Positions 32,645-40,878 of a stretch of DNA of 54,032 nt are shown piece after piece (position 1 is the stretch's first letter; every line of letters begins with the position of its first letter). The position numbers were made by a program, and so were the translations under genes. This stretch comes from Alphaproteobacteria bacterium (lineage in GTDB: Bacteria > Myxococcota_A > UBA796 > GCA-2862545), in assembly GCA_020632885.1 (NCBI GenBank), contig JACKEQ010000035.1:1-54032 (forward strand), in the 5' to 3' direction. The notes below the pieces were generated by a model. It was not told the origin of the DNA. It did no database searches and saw nothing but the letters and a program-made list of their open reading frames with translations.

Positions 32645-32941
32645 GAGCCAGCCCACGACCTCGTCCTGGCCCATCTGCATGAAGCCGAAACCGGCCACCA
32701 GAAGGCTCAGGAAGTTGAACGTGATGAGCCCGCCCACAGCGCCAGCGATGAGGCTGTTCTTCGCGTTGGCGTCCTTCTCACCGCTGTTCATCTTCATGCC
32801 GACCATGATCTGCCAGGCACCGATGCCGATGGAGACCAGCGGGTAGCAGAGCCAGAACAGGGAGAGGCCCACCAGAATGTTGAAAGCACCGCTGACCAGG
32901 TTGCAGATCGCGGCGGTCTTGTAGGGAGCAGGCGCGTCCAA
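32636..32941 (-). CDS. Small membrane protein, unknown
   Basis: 101 aa; ATG with GGAGGG 8 nt upstream. Two hydrophobic segments near the start (ICNLVSGAFNILVGLSLFWL, CYPLVSIGIGAWQIMVG) and one near the end (AGAVGGLITFNFLSLLVAGF), with a charged loop NSGEKDANAK between them. The arrangement is like small DUF4190- or TM2-type proteins, but I cannot place it. It has its own promoter-like sequence and GC lower than its neighbours. Confidence 0.75.
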   Translation of the reverse strand: MDAPAPYKTAAICNLVSGAFNILVGLSLFWLCYPLVSIGIGAWQIMVGMKMNSGEKDANAKNSLIAGAVGGLITFNFLSLLVAGFGFMQMGQDEVVGWLEG

Positions 32942-32965
32942 GTTACCCTCCAGGAGATGGACGGA

Positions 32966-32993
32966 CCTTTAGCCATGCCGGACCCCGTGTCAA
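32966..32993 (-). promoter_or_regulatory. Sigma-70-like promoter of the small membrane-protein gene
   Basis: TTGACA (32993-32988), a 16-bp spacer, then TAAAGG (32971-32966), 25 bp before the ATG. The -35 is perfect and the -10 weak. Confidence 0.5.
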
Positions 32994-33081
32994 GCATTCT
33001 CTTGGTGATCGCCGCGTAGGAGCGGCCCGCCACCCTGATGTAAGCTCGTCTGGCGGACGCCGTTGGGGTCCCGGAGGCGAC

Positions 33082-34056
33082 ATGGAGCGAGGGGGCGATC
33101 CGACTTTCGGCATGCCGCGATGGGCCCGTCCCGGCGCGGCGATCGCGTGGGCGGCGGGGGCCTACGCGGTCCTGATGACAGCACCCGGTGTGGCGCTGAT
33201 CCTCGAGCAGGTCCGGAAGCCCGAGGTCCTGATCGCCTGGGCGGTGCTCGGCGGGATGATCGGGGGCCCGCTGGTGCTGGCGCTCGCGGCGAGCGCGGTC
33301 ACCCGGGAACGCTGGATCGTGCGGCGTCGCCTGGCGGGCAGCGCGCTGTGGCTCGGGTACGCCACGGGCGGCGTGCTCATGGCCCACTGGCTCCCGATGC
33401 TCGGGTGGTCGCCGGTGGCCCTCGGGGCAGCCCTGCGCTCCAGCGGGAGCCGGGCGGACGACTTCCTGCAGTCCGCGCTGCTCGGGCTGGTGGCGTGGGT
33501 GGCGGTGGCTGCCGGGGGCGGCCTGCTCGCGTGGACCCGCTGGACCTTCCGCCGTCGCGTGCCGGTGCCCCGGAAGGCGATGTTCGGGGCGTTCCCGCAG
33601 TGGCTGATGGGGTCCGTCGTGTTCGGCATGCTCGCGGCCCCGGCGTCGGCCCTGGTGGTCGTCGCGCTCGCGGAGGAGCGGGCATCGGTGGGAACCACCG
33701 TCGGGGTGGGGCTGGGTGTGCTCGGTCTCGGGCTCCTGGTGGCCTGCCTGGGAGGCTGGAGCGTCGCCCACGCCGACGTGGCGCGCGCCCGCCTCGGCAC
33801 GCGGGCGATCTCCTTCGACGCCAGCTTCGCGCGGGCGGTCGCCGGGGCGGTGATCGTCCAGTGGATCTCGGTGTTCGTGATGGCCACCCTGGTCGGCTGG
33901 GGATCCGCGGTGGGCCAGCGCTTCATGCTCCAGCTCGGGGCCACGATGCTCGTCACGGTCGCTGTCGGTGTGCTCGCTGCCACCGGGCTCGGCTGGGACG
34001 ACGTCGCGGAGGACGAGCCGGCCGCAGGTCCGCCGACGCGCGCGCGAGCGGGTTAG
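33082..34056 (+). CDS. Multi-pass membrane protein, unknown
   Basis: 324 aa; ATG with GGAGG 4 nt upstream; ends with a TAG stop. About eight hydrophobic helices, for example AIAWAAGAYAVLMTAPGVAL, VLIAWAVLGGMIGGPLVLAL, WLGYATGGVLMAHWLPML, LGLVAWVAVAAGGGLLAW and LGVLGLGLLVACLGGWSVA. The arginine-rich loops (RERWIVRRRL, RWTFRRRVPVPRK) suggest the cytoplasmic side. No transporter signature seen. It lies 30 bp upstream of bioB on the same strand, so it may be cotranscribed; no functional link is evident. Confidence 0.75.
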   Translation: MERGGDPTFGMPRWARPGAAIAWAAGAYAVLMTAPGVALILEQVRKPEVLIAWAVLGGMIGGPLVLALAASAVTRERWIVRRRLAGSALWLGYATGGVLMAHWLPMLGWSPVALGAALRSSGSRADDFLQSALLGLVAWVAVAAGGGLLAWTRWTFRRRVPVPRKAMFGAFPQWLMGSVVFGMLAAPASALVVVALAEERASVGTTVGVGLGVLGLGLLVACLGGWSVAHADVARARLGTRAISFDASFARAVAGAVIVQWISVFVMATLVGWGSAVGQRFMLQLGATMLVTVAVGVLAATGLGWDDVAEDEPAAGPPTRARAG

Positions 34057-34086
34057 CCGGGCCTCCCGAGCGAGGAGGCACGGAAG

Positions 34087-35055
34087 ATGACCCGCCACGA
34101 CTGGACCCTGGACGCGATCCGCGCGATCCACGACATGCCGCTGCTCGACCTCGTGTACCGGGCGGCCACCGTCCACCGCGAGCACTTCGGCGACAACAAG
34201 GTCCAGCTCTGCTCGCTGCTCTCGATCAAGACCGGCGGCTGCCCCGAGGACTGCAAGTACTGCCCGCAGGCCGCGCGCCATCGGACCGAGGTGAAGTACC
34301 AGGGCCTGATGGACGTGGGCGAGGTGCTCTCCGCCGCACGTGAGGCCCGTGAGGCCGGCGCGACGCGGTTCTGCATGGGGGCCGCCTGGCGCGAGGTGAA
34401 GGACGGCCCGCAGTTCGACCGGGTGCTCGACATGGTGCGCGGCGTGAAGGCGCTCGGCATGGAGGCGTGCTGCACGCTCGGCATGCTGAGCGACACCCAG
34501 GCGCGCCAGCTCGCGGACGCGGGGCTCACGGCCTACAACCACAACCTCGACACATCGCCCGAGCACTACGCGGAGATCATCAGCACGCGGGGCTACGGAG
34601 ATCGTCTGAAGACCCTCCAGAGCGTCCGTGACGCGGGGATCCAGGTCTGCTGCGGCGGGATCCTCGGGATGGGCGAGTCCATCGACGATCGCTGCAGCAT
34701 GCTCCAGGTGCTCGCGAGCATGACGCCGCATCCGGAGTCCGTGCCGATCAACGCGCTCGTCGCGGTGGACGGCACACCCCTCGAGGGCCAGGAGCGCGTC
34801 TCCACCACCGAGATGGTCCGCGTGATCGCCACCGCCCGCATCCTCATGCCCACGTCCATGGTCCGGCTCTCCGCGGGCCGCCTCCAGATGAGCGAGGAGG
34901 CCCAGCTCCTCTGCGTGATGGCGGGCGCCAACAGCATCTTCTTCGGCGAGAAGCTGCTGACCACGGGCAACCCGGAGTACGCGGAGGACATGCGGCTGTT
35001 CGAGTCGGTGGGCATCCGCCCGCTCGAGCCCGATGTCCACGCGCCTTCCGCCTGA
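34087..35055 (+). CDS. bioB: Biotin synthase
   Basis: 322 aa radical-SAM enzyme that inserts sulfur into dethiobiotin, the last step of biotin synthesis. The 4Fe-4S site is CPEDCKYC (C52, C56, C59). Further family hallmarks are YNHNLDTSPEHY, GGILGMGE, NALVAVDGTPLEG, RLSAGR, and GANSIFFGEKLLTTGNPE near the end. The Cys ligands for the second cluster appear in FCMGAAW, EACCTLG and QVCCGGI. Length is normal. No other biotin genes are in the window. Its last 23 bp overlap the next gene, so the two are probably coupled. Confidence 0.97.
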   Translation: MTRHDWTLDAIRAIHDMPLLDLVYRAATVHREHFGDNKVQLCSLLSIKTGGCPEDCKYCPQAARHRTEVKYQGLMDVGEVLSAAREAREAGATRFCMGAAWREVKDGPQFDRVLDMVRGVKALGMEACCTLGMLSDTQARQLADAGLTAYNHNLDTSPEHYAEIISTRGYGDRLKTLQSVRDAGIQVCCGGILGMGESIDDRCSMLQVLASMTPHPESVPINALVAVDGTPLEGQERVSTTEMVRVIATARILMPTSMVRLSAGRLQMSEEAQLLCVMAGANSIFFGEKLLTTGNPEYAEDMRLFESVGIRPLEPDVHAPSA

Positions 35056-35947
35056 CCTCCTGGCGGCGGTCGTCGCGGCACCCGACGACGACGGCCCGCG
35101 CCTGGTGCTCGCGGACGCCCTCCTGGAGCGTGGCGACCCGCGGGGCGAGCTGATCCGCCTGCAGTGCCTCCCGCGCCTGGACGTCGATCAGCGCGTGCGC
35201 GCGACGATGCTCGTGCGGACCCACTGGCGGGAGTGGGCGGCGGGCCTGCAGGACGTCCTGGCCGATCCTCCCGTGTTCGCGCGCGGCTTCGCCCACCGGG
35301 TCGTCCTCGGGCCCGTGGGACGTCCGGGCATCCGCGTGGAGCCCGACGCTGCCCTCGTCCGCGAGGTGTGGGGCTCCTGGCGGCGTGCGGAGCCCACGGT
35401 CCTGGCGCAGCTCGTGGGCCTGCGGTCCGCGTGGGTCCACCTGGAGGCCGAGGTGCGGGTGCTCCCGCCGACCCTCGAGGTCCTCCGCGTGGACCGCCAG
35501 GTGCCGCTGGAGCTCCTGATGGGCAGGTTCCCGCGGCTGCGCGAGCTGTCCATGCCGTTCGGCGGCGACGTGGCCCTCGCGACACGCGCCCTCGAGACGT
35601 TCGGCCTGGAGCGGCTCGCGGTGGGGGAGGCGGACGACCTCGCCCGGTGGCTGCCCCTGCGCGCGCGGGTCCCGCACCTGGCGGCGGTCACGGGGGGCTG
35701 GCGGGCGGAGTGGAACAGCGCAGACGGGCTGGAGCTCGAGCTCCACCCGGAGGGGCACGCACGGCCGCGGGATCGGTCGACGGGGCTCGTGGAGGCCGTG
35801 CGCGCGCTGCCCCAGGGCACGCACCGCTGGATCTGGGTGCGCGGAGGCCAGGTCGCCGAGCCGGAACGGACCGGGAACGCGGTGCGCTACGTGGCGAAGG
35901 GCACCCCGGTGCGCCTTCCGGCGGCCTGGAAGGTCAGTTCCGTTTGA
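35033..35947 (+). CDS. TIGR02996-domain protein
   Basis: 304 aa, starting inside the end of bioB (ATG 35033). The N-terminal 50 residues (LPPDLLAAVVAAPDDDGPRL, then ADALLERGDPRGELIRLQC) match the repeat-companion domain TIGR02996, found in myxobacteria and planctomycetes beside leucine-rich-like repeats. The middle has weak leucine-rich-like segments (LRSAWVHLEAEVRVLPPTLE, then FPRLRELSMPFGG). Function of the family is unknown. The shared DNA with bioB looks like ordinary gene compaction. Confidence 0.85.
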   Translation: MSTRLPPDLLAAVVAAPDDDGPRLVLADALLERGDPRGELIRLQCLPRLDVDQRVRATMLVRTHWREWAAGLQDVLADPPVFARGFAHRVVLGPVGRPGIRVEPDAALVREVWGSWRRAEPTVLAQLVGLRSAWVHLEAEVRVLPPTLEVLRVDRQVPLELLMGRFPRLRELSMPFGGDVALATRALETFGLERLAVGEADDLARWLPLRARVPHLAAVTGGWRAEWNSADGLELELHPEGHARPRDRSTGLVEAVRALPQGTHRWIWVRGGQVAEPERTGNAVRYVAKGTPVRLPAAWKVSSV

Positions 35948-36029
35948 CGGTCGACACGTCCTGGCCCGCGGATGGCGGGGAAACGAGTACACTTCGAGTC
36001 AGGGCGTGGTGAGCGTCGAGAGGAGGCAA

Positions 36030-36070
36030 GGCCCGCGCAAAGCGGGCCGCGCAGGCCGCCTTCGGCGGCC
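36030..36070. terminator. Two adjacent GC hairpins between convergent genes
   Basis: GGCCCGC-GCAAA-GCGGGCC (36030-36048) and GGCCGCC-TTC-GGCGGCC (36054-36070) are perfect 7-bp stems, the second with a UUC(G)-type loop. They lie between the TIGR02996 gene and the mepA-like gene, which face each other. Possible bidirectional terminators; there is no T tract. Confidence 0.5.
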
Positions 36071-36077
36071 GGAGTGA

Positions 36078-36677
36078 TCAATTCAGCGGGACGGCCGGAG
36101 GGGGAGGGGTGACCCGGACGTGCAGGTGACTGCGGTGGTTGGGCGCGTGCCGCACGACCCCGCGACGGTCCCACGTGAGCCGCGTGCCCGTGGGCACGAA
36201 CACGGCGTCGATCGCCTCCTGCGGGTAGCCGGTGGAGGCGAGCCAACCCCGGATGCGGTCGATGTGGCCCTGGTCGAGCAGGATGAACTGCACGTTCTCG
36301 GTGTCGAGCAGGGTGGCGATGAGCTTCCAGGTGGCCTCGGCGTCCAGATCGTCCGCCGTGACGTCGGTGAAGCCGTCCGGCTGGCGCCCTCCGCGCACGA
36401 AGAGCCCGAGATCGGCGTCGATGCCCTCGTCGTGCGTGCTGTGCCCGAACATCGGGCCGCCGCCGCGCACGCTGAGGTCGCCCACGGTGACGGGATCGAG
36501 GTGCGGGTTCTCCCACGCCATGCGGCGCGTGGCGTGCAGCAGGGTGTCGACGATGAGCGGGGTGCCCCAGGAGCGGTCGGCGTCCCAGCGGTCGAGCAGG
36601 CCGGGAGCCTCCGGGAGGCGCTCCGTGGCGCCCCCTGCGAGGGCACCGGTCGTCAGCGCGAGCACCAGCGTCAGCAT
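36078..36677 (-). CDS. mepA: MepA-like murein endopeptidase (peptidase M74)
   Basis: 199 aa from ATG 36677, chosen because GGAGG lies 4 nt upstream and the product opens with a signal peptide MLTLVLALTTGALAGGA. The zinc-site pattern of LAS peptidases is present: HSTHDEGIDADLGLF (H and D ligands) and NHRSHLHVRV near the C-terminus. These enzymes cut the D-Ala to meso-diaminopimelate cross-links of peptidoglycan in the periplasm. It is shorter than E. coli MepA (about 270 aa), so peripheral parts are trimmed. It diverges from a small gene at 36780. Confidence 0.85.
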   Translation of the reverse strand: MLTLVLALTTGALAGGATERLPEAPGLLDRWDADRSWGTPLIVDTLLHATRRMAWENPHLDPVTVGDLSVRGGGPMFGHSTHDEGIDADLGLFVRGGRQPDGFTDVTADDLDAEATWKLIATLLDTENVQFILLDQGHIDRIRGWLASTGYPQEAIDAVFVPTGTRLTWDRRGVVRHAPNHRSHLHVRVTPPPPAVPLN

Positions 36678-36779
36678 CCCACCTCCGGCCATCACGGGTA
36701 ACGTGCTTGGAAGCGGCGCGCTCGCATCCGTCCTGCGGGCGCCCGCGACAGGCGATCGCGCCGCGCGTAGAATCGGCTC

Positions 36780-37154
36780 ATGGACCGACGCGACCCCTCC
36801 ACCTGGCTCACCTCCCACCCCAACTTCAAGTGGCGCGACGGCATGCTCGATCGCTACGGTGCCCGGCTGGTGCTCGACCAGTGGAAGCACCCGGCGGTGG
36901 AGGTGCCCGGCCACCAGAGCGGGATCAACCTCGCGGACGCCGGCACGGCGGGCGTCCTGCTCACCCTGCTCGACGAGGAGGGCGCGCTGACGGACGTGGT
37001 GCGGGAGGCGGACGGCTGGATCGTCGCCATCCACGACGGCGAGGACGACATCCAGGGCTTCGTGGGCGATACGCTCGGCGAGGCAGCGGCCTGGGCGCTC
37101 CTGGCCTGGTGGGGCGAGGACCTGGGGATCGAGGTCGGGGCCAGCGTTGCGTGA
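36780..37154 (+). CDS. Small conserved-looking protein, unknown
   Basis: 124 aa, acidic and Trp-rich (TWLTSHPNFKWRDG, DGWIVAIHDGEDD, AAAWALLAWWGED). No signal peptide or membrane helix. It may be a compact cytoplasmic alpha/beta protein. The ribosome site is weak. Its stop overlaps the next gene's TTG start region by 8 bp, so the pair is coupled. No family recognised. Confidence 0.7.
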   Translation: MDRRDPSTWLTSHPNFKWRDGMLDRYGARLVLDQWKHPAVEVPGHQSGINLADAGTAGVLLTLLDEEGALTDVVREADGWIVAIHDGEDDIQGFVGDTLGEAAAWALLAWWGEDLGIEVGASVA

Positions 37155-37998
37155 ACGGCGAACGCGCCTCCTGATCGCCCTCGCCACCCTGTCCACCGGG
37201 TGCTGGCTGGACGGCGACGAGTGGGCCCTGAAGCGCTACGAGGTCGAGCAGGCCGGGCTCCCCACGGACGAACCGCCGCCCAACGACCTCGGGCTCGGTG
37301 TTTGCGTGCAGGAGCTCTTCGACGGGTCTGCGGGGGGCTTCCTGTCCACCCAGCCGGCGTCGCTGGAGCCACCGGCCTTCTGTGCGTCCGGGTCCGGTCA
37401 GGAGATCGCCCTCGGTTGGGACGTGCGGAATGGGGGATGCTGGGTGCTGGACGCCGAGGCGTCCGACTACCCCGTGCTCGTGTACGGCCAGGACGCCTGC
37501 ACGGGTGACGCACTGTTCTGTGCCGCCCAGGGGCCCGCGATCGTGGACCTGGACGAGGGGCCCGTGCTGCTCGTCGTGGACGCCACCACGATGGGGGTGT
37601 CGGGCGAGTGGAAGCTCGACGCCACGCCGCTCGTGCAGGTGGATCTGGGGACCAACACCGCCACCACGGGCGACACCACCGGCCGCCCGTCCTGGGAGTC
37701 CCGTGGGTGCGGGGCGGAGCCCGCCGGCGCCGCGACCTACCTCCGGTTCACGCCCGTCAGCAGTGGCACGTGGGAGTTCCAGCTCCTCCCGGAGTTCGAC
37801 GCCGTGCTCTCCGTCCACATGCCCTGCACGCTCGACACCTCACTGCAGTGCTCGGACGAGCTCGTCGGCGACCGGCTGACGGTCCGGGCGGACCTCGCGG
37901 CCCTCGAGGAGGTCCTCGTGCGGGTGGCCGGGAAGTGGCCGTCCGGGCAGGCCGCTCCTGCACAGGGTGCGTTCACGCTCTACATGCAGGAGATCTGA
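37147..37998 (+). CDS. Lipoprotein, unknown
   Basis: 283 aa from a TTG at 37147 that overlaps the upstream stop. The signal RRTRLLIALATLSTGCWLDG has a plausible lipobox (STGC). The mature part has many Cys (VCVQELF, AFCASGSG, DACTGDALFC, RGCGAEP, MPCTLDTSLQC), a pattern like the myxobacterial Cys-rich cell-surface lipoproteins. The second half, YLRFTPVSSGTWEFQLLPEF then DAVLSVH, resembles a bacterial pre-peptidase C-terminal (PPC) type beta sandwich. Surface role inferred. Confidence 0.78.
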   Translation: MRERRTRLLIALATLSTGCWLDGDEWALKRYEVEQAGLPTDEPPPNDLGLGVCVQELFDGSAGGFLSTQPASLEPPAFCASGSGQEIALGWDVRNGGCWVLDAEASDYPVLVYGQDACTGDALFCAAQGPAIVDLDEGPVLLVVDATTMGVSGEWKLDATPLVQVDLGTNTATTGDTTGRPSWESRGCGAEPAGAATYLRFTPVSSGTWEFQLLPEFDAVLSVHMPCTLDTSLQCSDELVGDRLTVRADLAALEEVLVRVAGKWPSGQAAPAQGAFTLYMQEI

Positions 37999-38056
37999 CC
38001 GAGGAGTGTGAGCGCGACGCCACGCTCGTCGGCGGGCGTTCTGCTAGGGTGGTCAC

Positions 38057-39025
38057 GTGGAGACAGCGATCCCGGACCTGTTCCAGTCGCTCCCCGAGTC
38101 GGTCGGGGAGGGCCGGTACGTCCTGCAGGGCCGCATCGGTGCGGGCGGGGTGGCCGAGGTCTACCGCGCCATCGACACCCAGCGGGACGCCGTCTGCGCA
38201 GTGAAGCTGCTGGAGATCCCGCTCGGGCCGCGCAGGGCGGTCGCCACGCGGTTCCTCGGCGAAGCGCGCGTGATGAGCCGCCTGAAGCACCCGAACATCC
38301 CGCGGGTGTACGAGGCCGGGAAGCACGGCGGCTACTACTGGTTCGCGATGGAGCTCGCGGACGCCTCGGTGGCTCAGGTGGTGAAGCGCGACGGCCCGCT
38401 TCCCGTGCTGGACGCCCTCCGCATCACCTTCGAGGTCCTGCAGGCGCTGGCGGCCGCCCACGAGGCCGGGCTCGTCCATCGGGACGTGAAGCCCGAGAAC
38501 GTGCTCCTGGCGCGCGACGGGCGGGCGCTCCTCGCGGACTTCGGCATCGCGCGGCACCCCGAGGGCACCGTGCCCGTGGAGACCCTCCCGGGGGAGCTCA
38601 TGGGCACGCGCGGCTACCGGGCGCCCGAGCAGGAGGACGACGCGCACGGGGTGCTCGAGACCGCCGACCTCTACGGCGTGGCGGCCACCCTCTACACCAT
38701 GACCGTGGGCACCCCTCCGAGCCGCCTCTGGGAGGACGACGGCTCGTCCGCCATCCCGAGCACGCTGGACGGCCGGGTGGCGTCGGTCATCCGCCGGGCG
38801 ACCTCGCTCGAGCCCGCGGACCGCTACACCGACGCGCGAGCGATGGCGGTGGCCGTCGCGGCCGCGGCGGACGACGTGTGTGCCGAGACCGGCGCGCAGG
38901 CGGAAGGCGCGTCCTGGATGGAGCGCTTCGACAGCCTGGCCAGCGGGAAGACACCGGAGCCCGCCCACGCCCGTGGGCTCGCACGCTACCTGCCGCGCTG
39001 GGCCTCGAGGCTCATCGGCGGATGA
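38057..39025 (+). CDS. Ser/Thr protein kinase
   Basis: 322 aa from a GTG. A near-minimal kinase: glycine loop IGAGGVAEVY, lysine in CAVKLLE, catalytic loop HRDVKPENVLL, DFGIARH and APEQEDDAH. About 40 residues follow the kinase fold with no membrane helix, so it is soluble. Its last 14 bp overlap the 3' end of the opposite-strand kinase gene. Activity is likely; partners unknown. Confidence 0.93.
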   Translation: METAIPDLFQSLPESVGEGRYVLQGRIGAGGVAEVYRAIDTQRDAVCAVKLLEIPLGPRRAVATRFLGEARVMSRLKHPNIPRVYEAGKHGGYYWFAMELADASVAQVVKRDGPLPVLDALRITFEVLQALAAAHEAGLVHRDVKPENVLLARDGRALLADFGIARHPEGTVPVETLPGELMGTRGYRAPEQEDDAHGVLETADLYGVAATLYTMTVGTPPSRLWEDDGSSAIPSTLDGRVASVIRRATSLEPADRYTDARAMAVAVAAAADDVCAETGAQAEGASWMERFDSLASGKTPEPAHARGLARYLPRWASRLIGG

Positions 39026-40874
39026 TCTTGCAGATCTGGTTGGCCTTGTTGCACCGGACCTGAACGATGTCGCCGTCCTTCAACACGAGCTCGCCGACGT
39101 CGGTGGGCGTGGCGAGCGCGTCGTAGATCGCGACGACCTTCCACGTCCCGGCCGTGAGCTTCTCGGGCACGACCGGCGTGCCGTGGGCGTTGAGGAAGCG
39201 CACGGTGACGCCGCCGTCGCTCACGCTCACGAAGGGCGGCTTGACCTCGGCCACCGGCTCGGGCGCGGGTGCGACGGGTGCGGGCTCCGGAGCGACGGGA
39301 GCAGGCTCGGGAGCGACCGGCACCGGCGCGACGGGAGCGGGCTCCGGCACGGGCGTGGGCGCGACAGGCGCGGGGACCGGCGCCACCGGGGCCGGCACGG
39401 GTGCAGTGGGCTTCGGGGCCTCCGGGACCGGCTCGGGGGCGGGTGCCACGGGCTCGGGATCCGGTGCCACGGGCTCGGGATCCGGGACGACCGGCTCCGG
39501 CACGGCGGGCACGGGGTCCGGCACCGCCGGCCCGTCGAAGGCGCCCATCATGAAGGCACCGCCCACCGTGGCGCCCGCGAGCAACCCGACCAGGAGCAGG
39601 CCCCCGACGGCCGCGAGGGGTGCGAGGGCCATCGAGCTGCGCGCGGGAGGCGCGGGCTCCGCGGGCTCCGCGGCCACGACCGGTGCCACCGCAGCCGCCT
39701 CCTGGCCCTGCGGGCGTGGCGGCAGGCGCTGCTGGGAGGCCGGCAGGGTGGCCTCCGATCCGGGGATCGGGGCCATGGTGTGCTGGGTCTTGTCGTCGGA
39801 GACGCGCCTGCCGCCCGTGTCGCCCTCGGCCGGGTAGAACGTCTCGCCGGTCTCGTTCTCGCGGCGCTTGACCTCCTCCTGCACCTTCCGCGGTGACTGC
39901 GTGGGGAGGTCTCCCTGGAGGCTCCTGCGCAGGGACTCCGCGGTGGACTCGCCACCCGCGCCCAGCGTGCTGATCTCGTCGAGGAACTCCTTGTTCCACG
40001 GAGAGGCGCCCGAGGTGTCCTTGAGCCGCGTGCCGTCGGCGGTCTCCTCGCCACGCCAGACCGCGAGCAGACGGAGGACGTCCGGGATGCGCTGGTCGCG
40101 GTCCGGGATCAGCGCGCCCTCGATGGCGGCCACCATGCGGTCGGGGATCTCGGGGACGAGCTCGCGGATCGGGCGGAACTCGCCGGACATGATGGCCGAG
40201 AAGACCTGGAACATGTCCTCGTGGTCGAAGGTGCGGACCGACGAGACGAGCTCGTAGAGGATGGCGCCGAGCGAGAAGATGTCTGCCCGTACGTCGACGT
40301 TCTTGGCGTCCGAGATCTGCTCGGGCGCCATGTAGGACGGGGTGCCCATCGCGACGCCGCTGCGCGTCTTGCTGTTGGACATGTCGCCCTGGAGCACCTT
40401 CACGAGCCCGAAGTCGGTGACCTTCGGGATCAGGCCGGTGTCCGTGATCGCGAGCATGATGTTCGCGGGCTTGAGGTCGCGATGGATGAGCCCGTGGGCA
40501 TGGGCCGCCGCGACGCCCTTGAGGATGCCGTCGGCGAGCTCGTCCGCCTGCTCGACCGTGGGCTTCCGCTTGACCAGGAAGTCGTCGAGGGACGGGCCGC
40601 GCACGTACTCCATCACGAGCCCCGGCGCGTTCTCGTGCACCACGACATCGCTGACCGAGACGATGTTCGGGTGCTGCAGGGCGGCCTGGACACGACCCTC
40701 GTGCATCAGCCGCTTCTGGACGGACGTGGCGGGCATCGTCAGCAGCTTGAGGGCCGCCAGCGTGCCGAGCTGGGCGTGGCGGACGCGGTACACCACCGCC
40801 ATGCCGCCGCGACCGATCTCGGCCTCGACGATGTACCGGTCGTCGATCAGCGCACCGGGCTCGAGATCCTCCAC
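39012..40874 (-). CDS. Membrane Ser/Thr kinase with Pro/Ala/Val repeat and C-terminal domain
   Basis: 620 aa from GTG 40874, set 4 bp after the upstream stop with GGGGAG 10 nt away; the longer frame overlaps the upstream gene. The kinase domain is about 10-270 (IGRGGMAVVYR, HRDLKPANIML, DFGLVKVLQG, APEQISDAKN). A single TM helix lies at about 413-447 (LAPLAAVGGLLLVGLLAG), then a 96-residue linker of PEPVAP/PAPVAP repeats (about 448-543) and a small C-terminal domain with one C-x6-C (VRCNKANQICKI). The linker would span the periplasm and hold the terminal domain away from the membrane. It is cotranscribed with the 40879-41685 gene. Confidence 0.92.
   Translation of the reverse strand: MEDLEPGALIDDRYIVEAEIGRGGMAVVYRVRHAQLGTLAALKLLTMPATSVQKRLMHEGRVQAALQHPNIVSVSDVVVHENAPGLVMEYVRGPSLDDFLVKRKPTVEQADELADGILKGVAAAHAHGLIHRDLKPANIMLAITDTGLIPKVTDFGLVKVLQGDMSNSKTRSGVAMGTPSYMAPEQISDAKNVDVRADIFSLGAILYELVSSVRTFDHEDMFQVFSAIMSGEFRPIRELVPEIPDRMVAAIEGALIPDRDQRIPDVLRLLAVWRGEETADGTRLKDTSGASPWNKEFLDEISTLGAGGESTAESLRRSLQGDLPTQSPRKVQEEVKRRENETGETFYPAEGDTGGRRVSDDKTQHTMAPIPGSEATLPASQQRLPPRPQGQEAAAVAPVVAAEPAEPAPPARSSMALAPLAAVGGLLLVGLLAGATVGGAFMMGAFDGPAVPDPVPAVPEPVVPDPEPVAPDPEPVAPAPEPVPEAPKPTAPVPAPVAPVPAPVAPTPVPEPAPVAPVPVAPEPAPVAPEPAPVAPAPEPVAEVKPPFVSVSDGGVTVRFLNAHGTPVVPEKLTAGTWKVVAIYDALATPTDVGELVLKDGDIVQVRCNKANQICKIIRR
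39246..39533 (-). repeat. Coding repeat, Pro/Ala/Val-rich linker
   Basis: Degenerate tandem codon repeats encode units such as PEPVAP and PAPVAP in the kinase at 39012-40874. The DNA repeats (for example around 39280-39310 and 39450-39490) can vary in number, so linker length may differ between strains. Confidence 0.75.
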
Positions 40875-40878
40875 GGAA

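Noticed and set aside
39246..39533. Pro/Ala/Val repeats as a CRISPR- or VNTR-type non-coding array
   Set aside because: The repeats keep the reading frame of the kinase and encode an ordinary extended linker.
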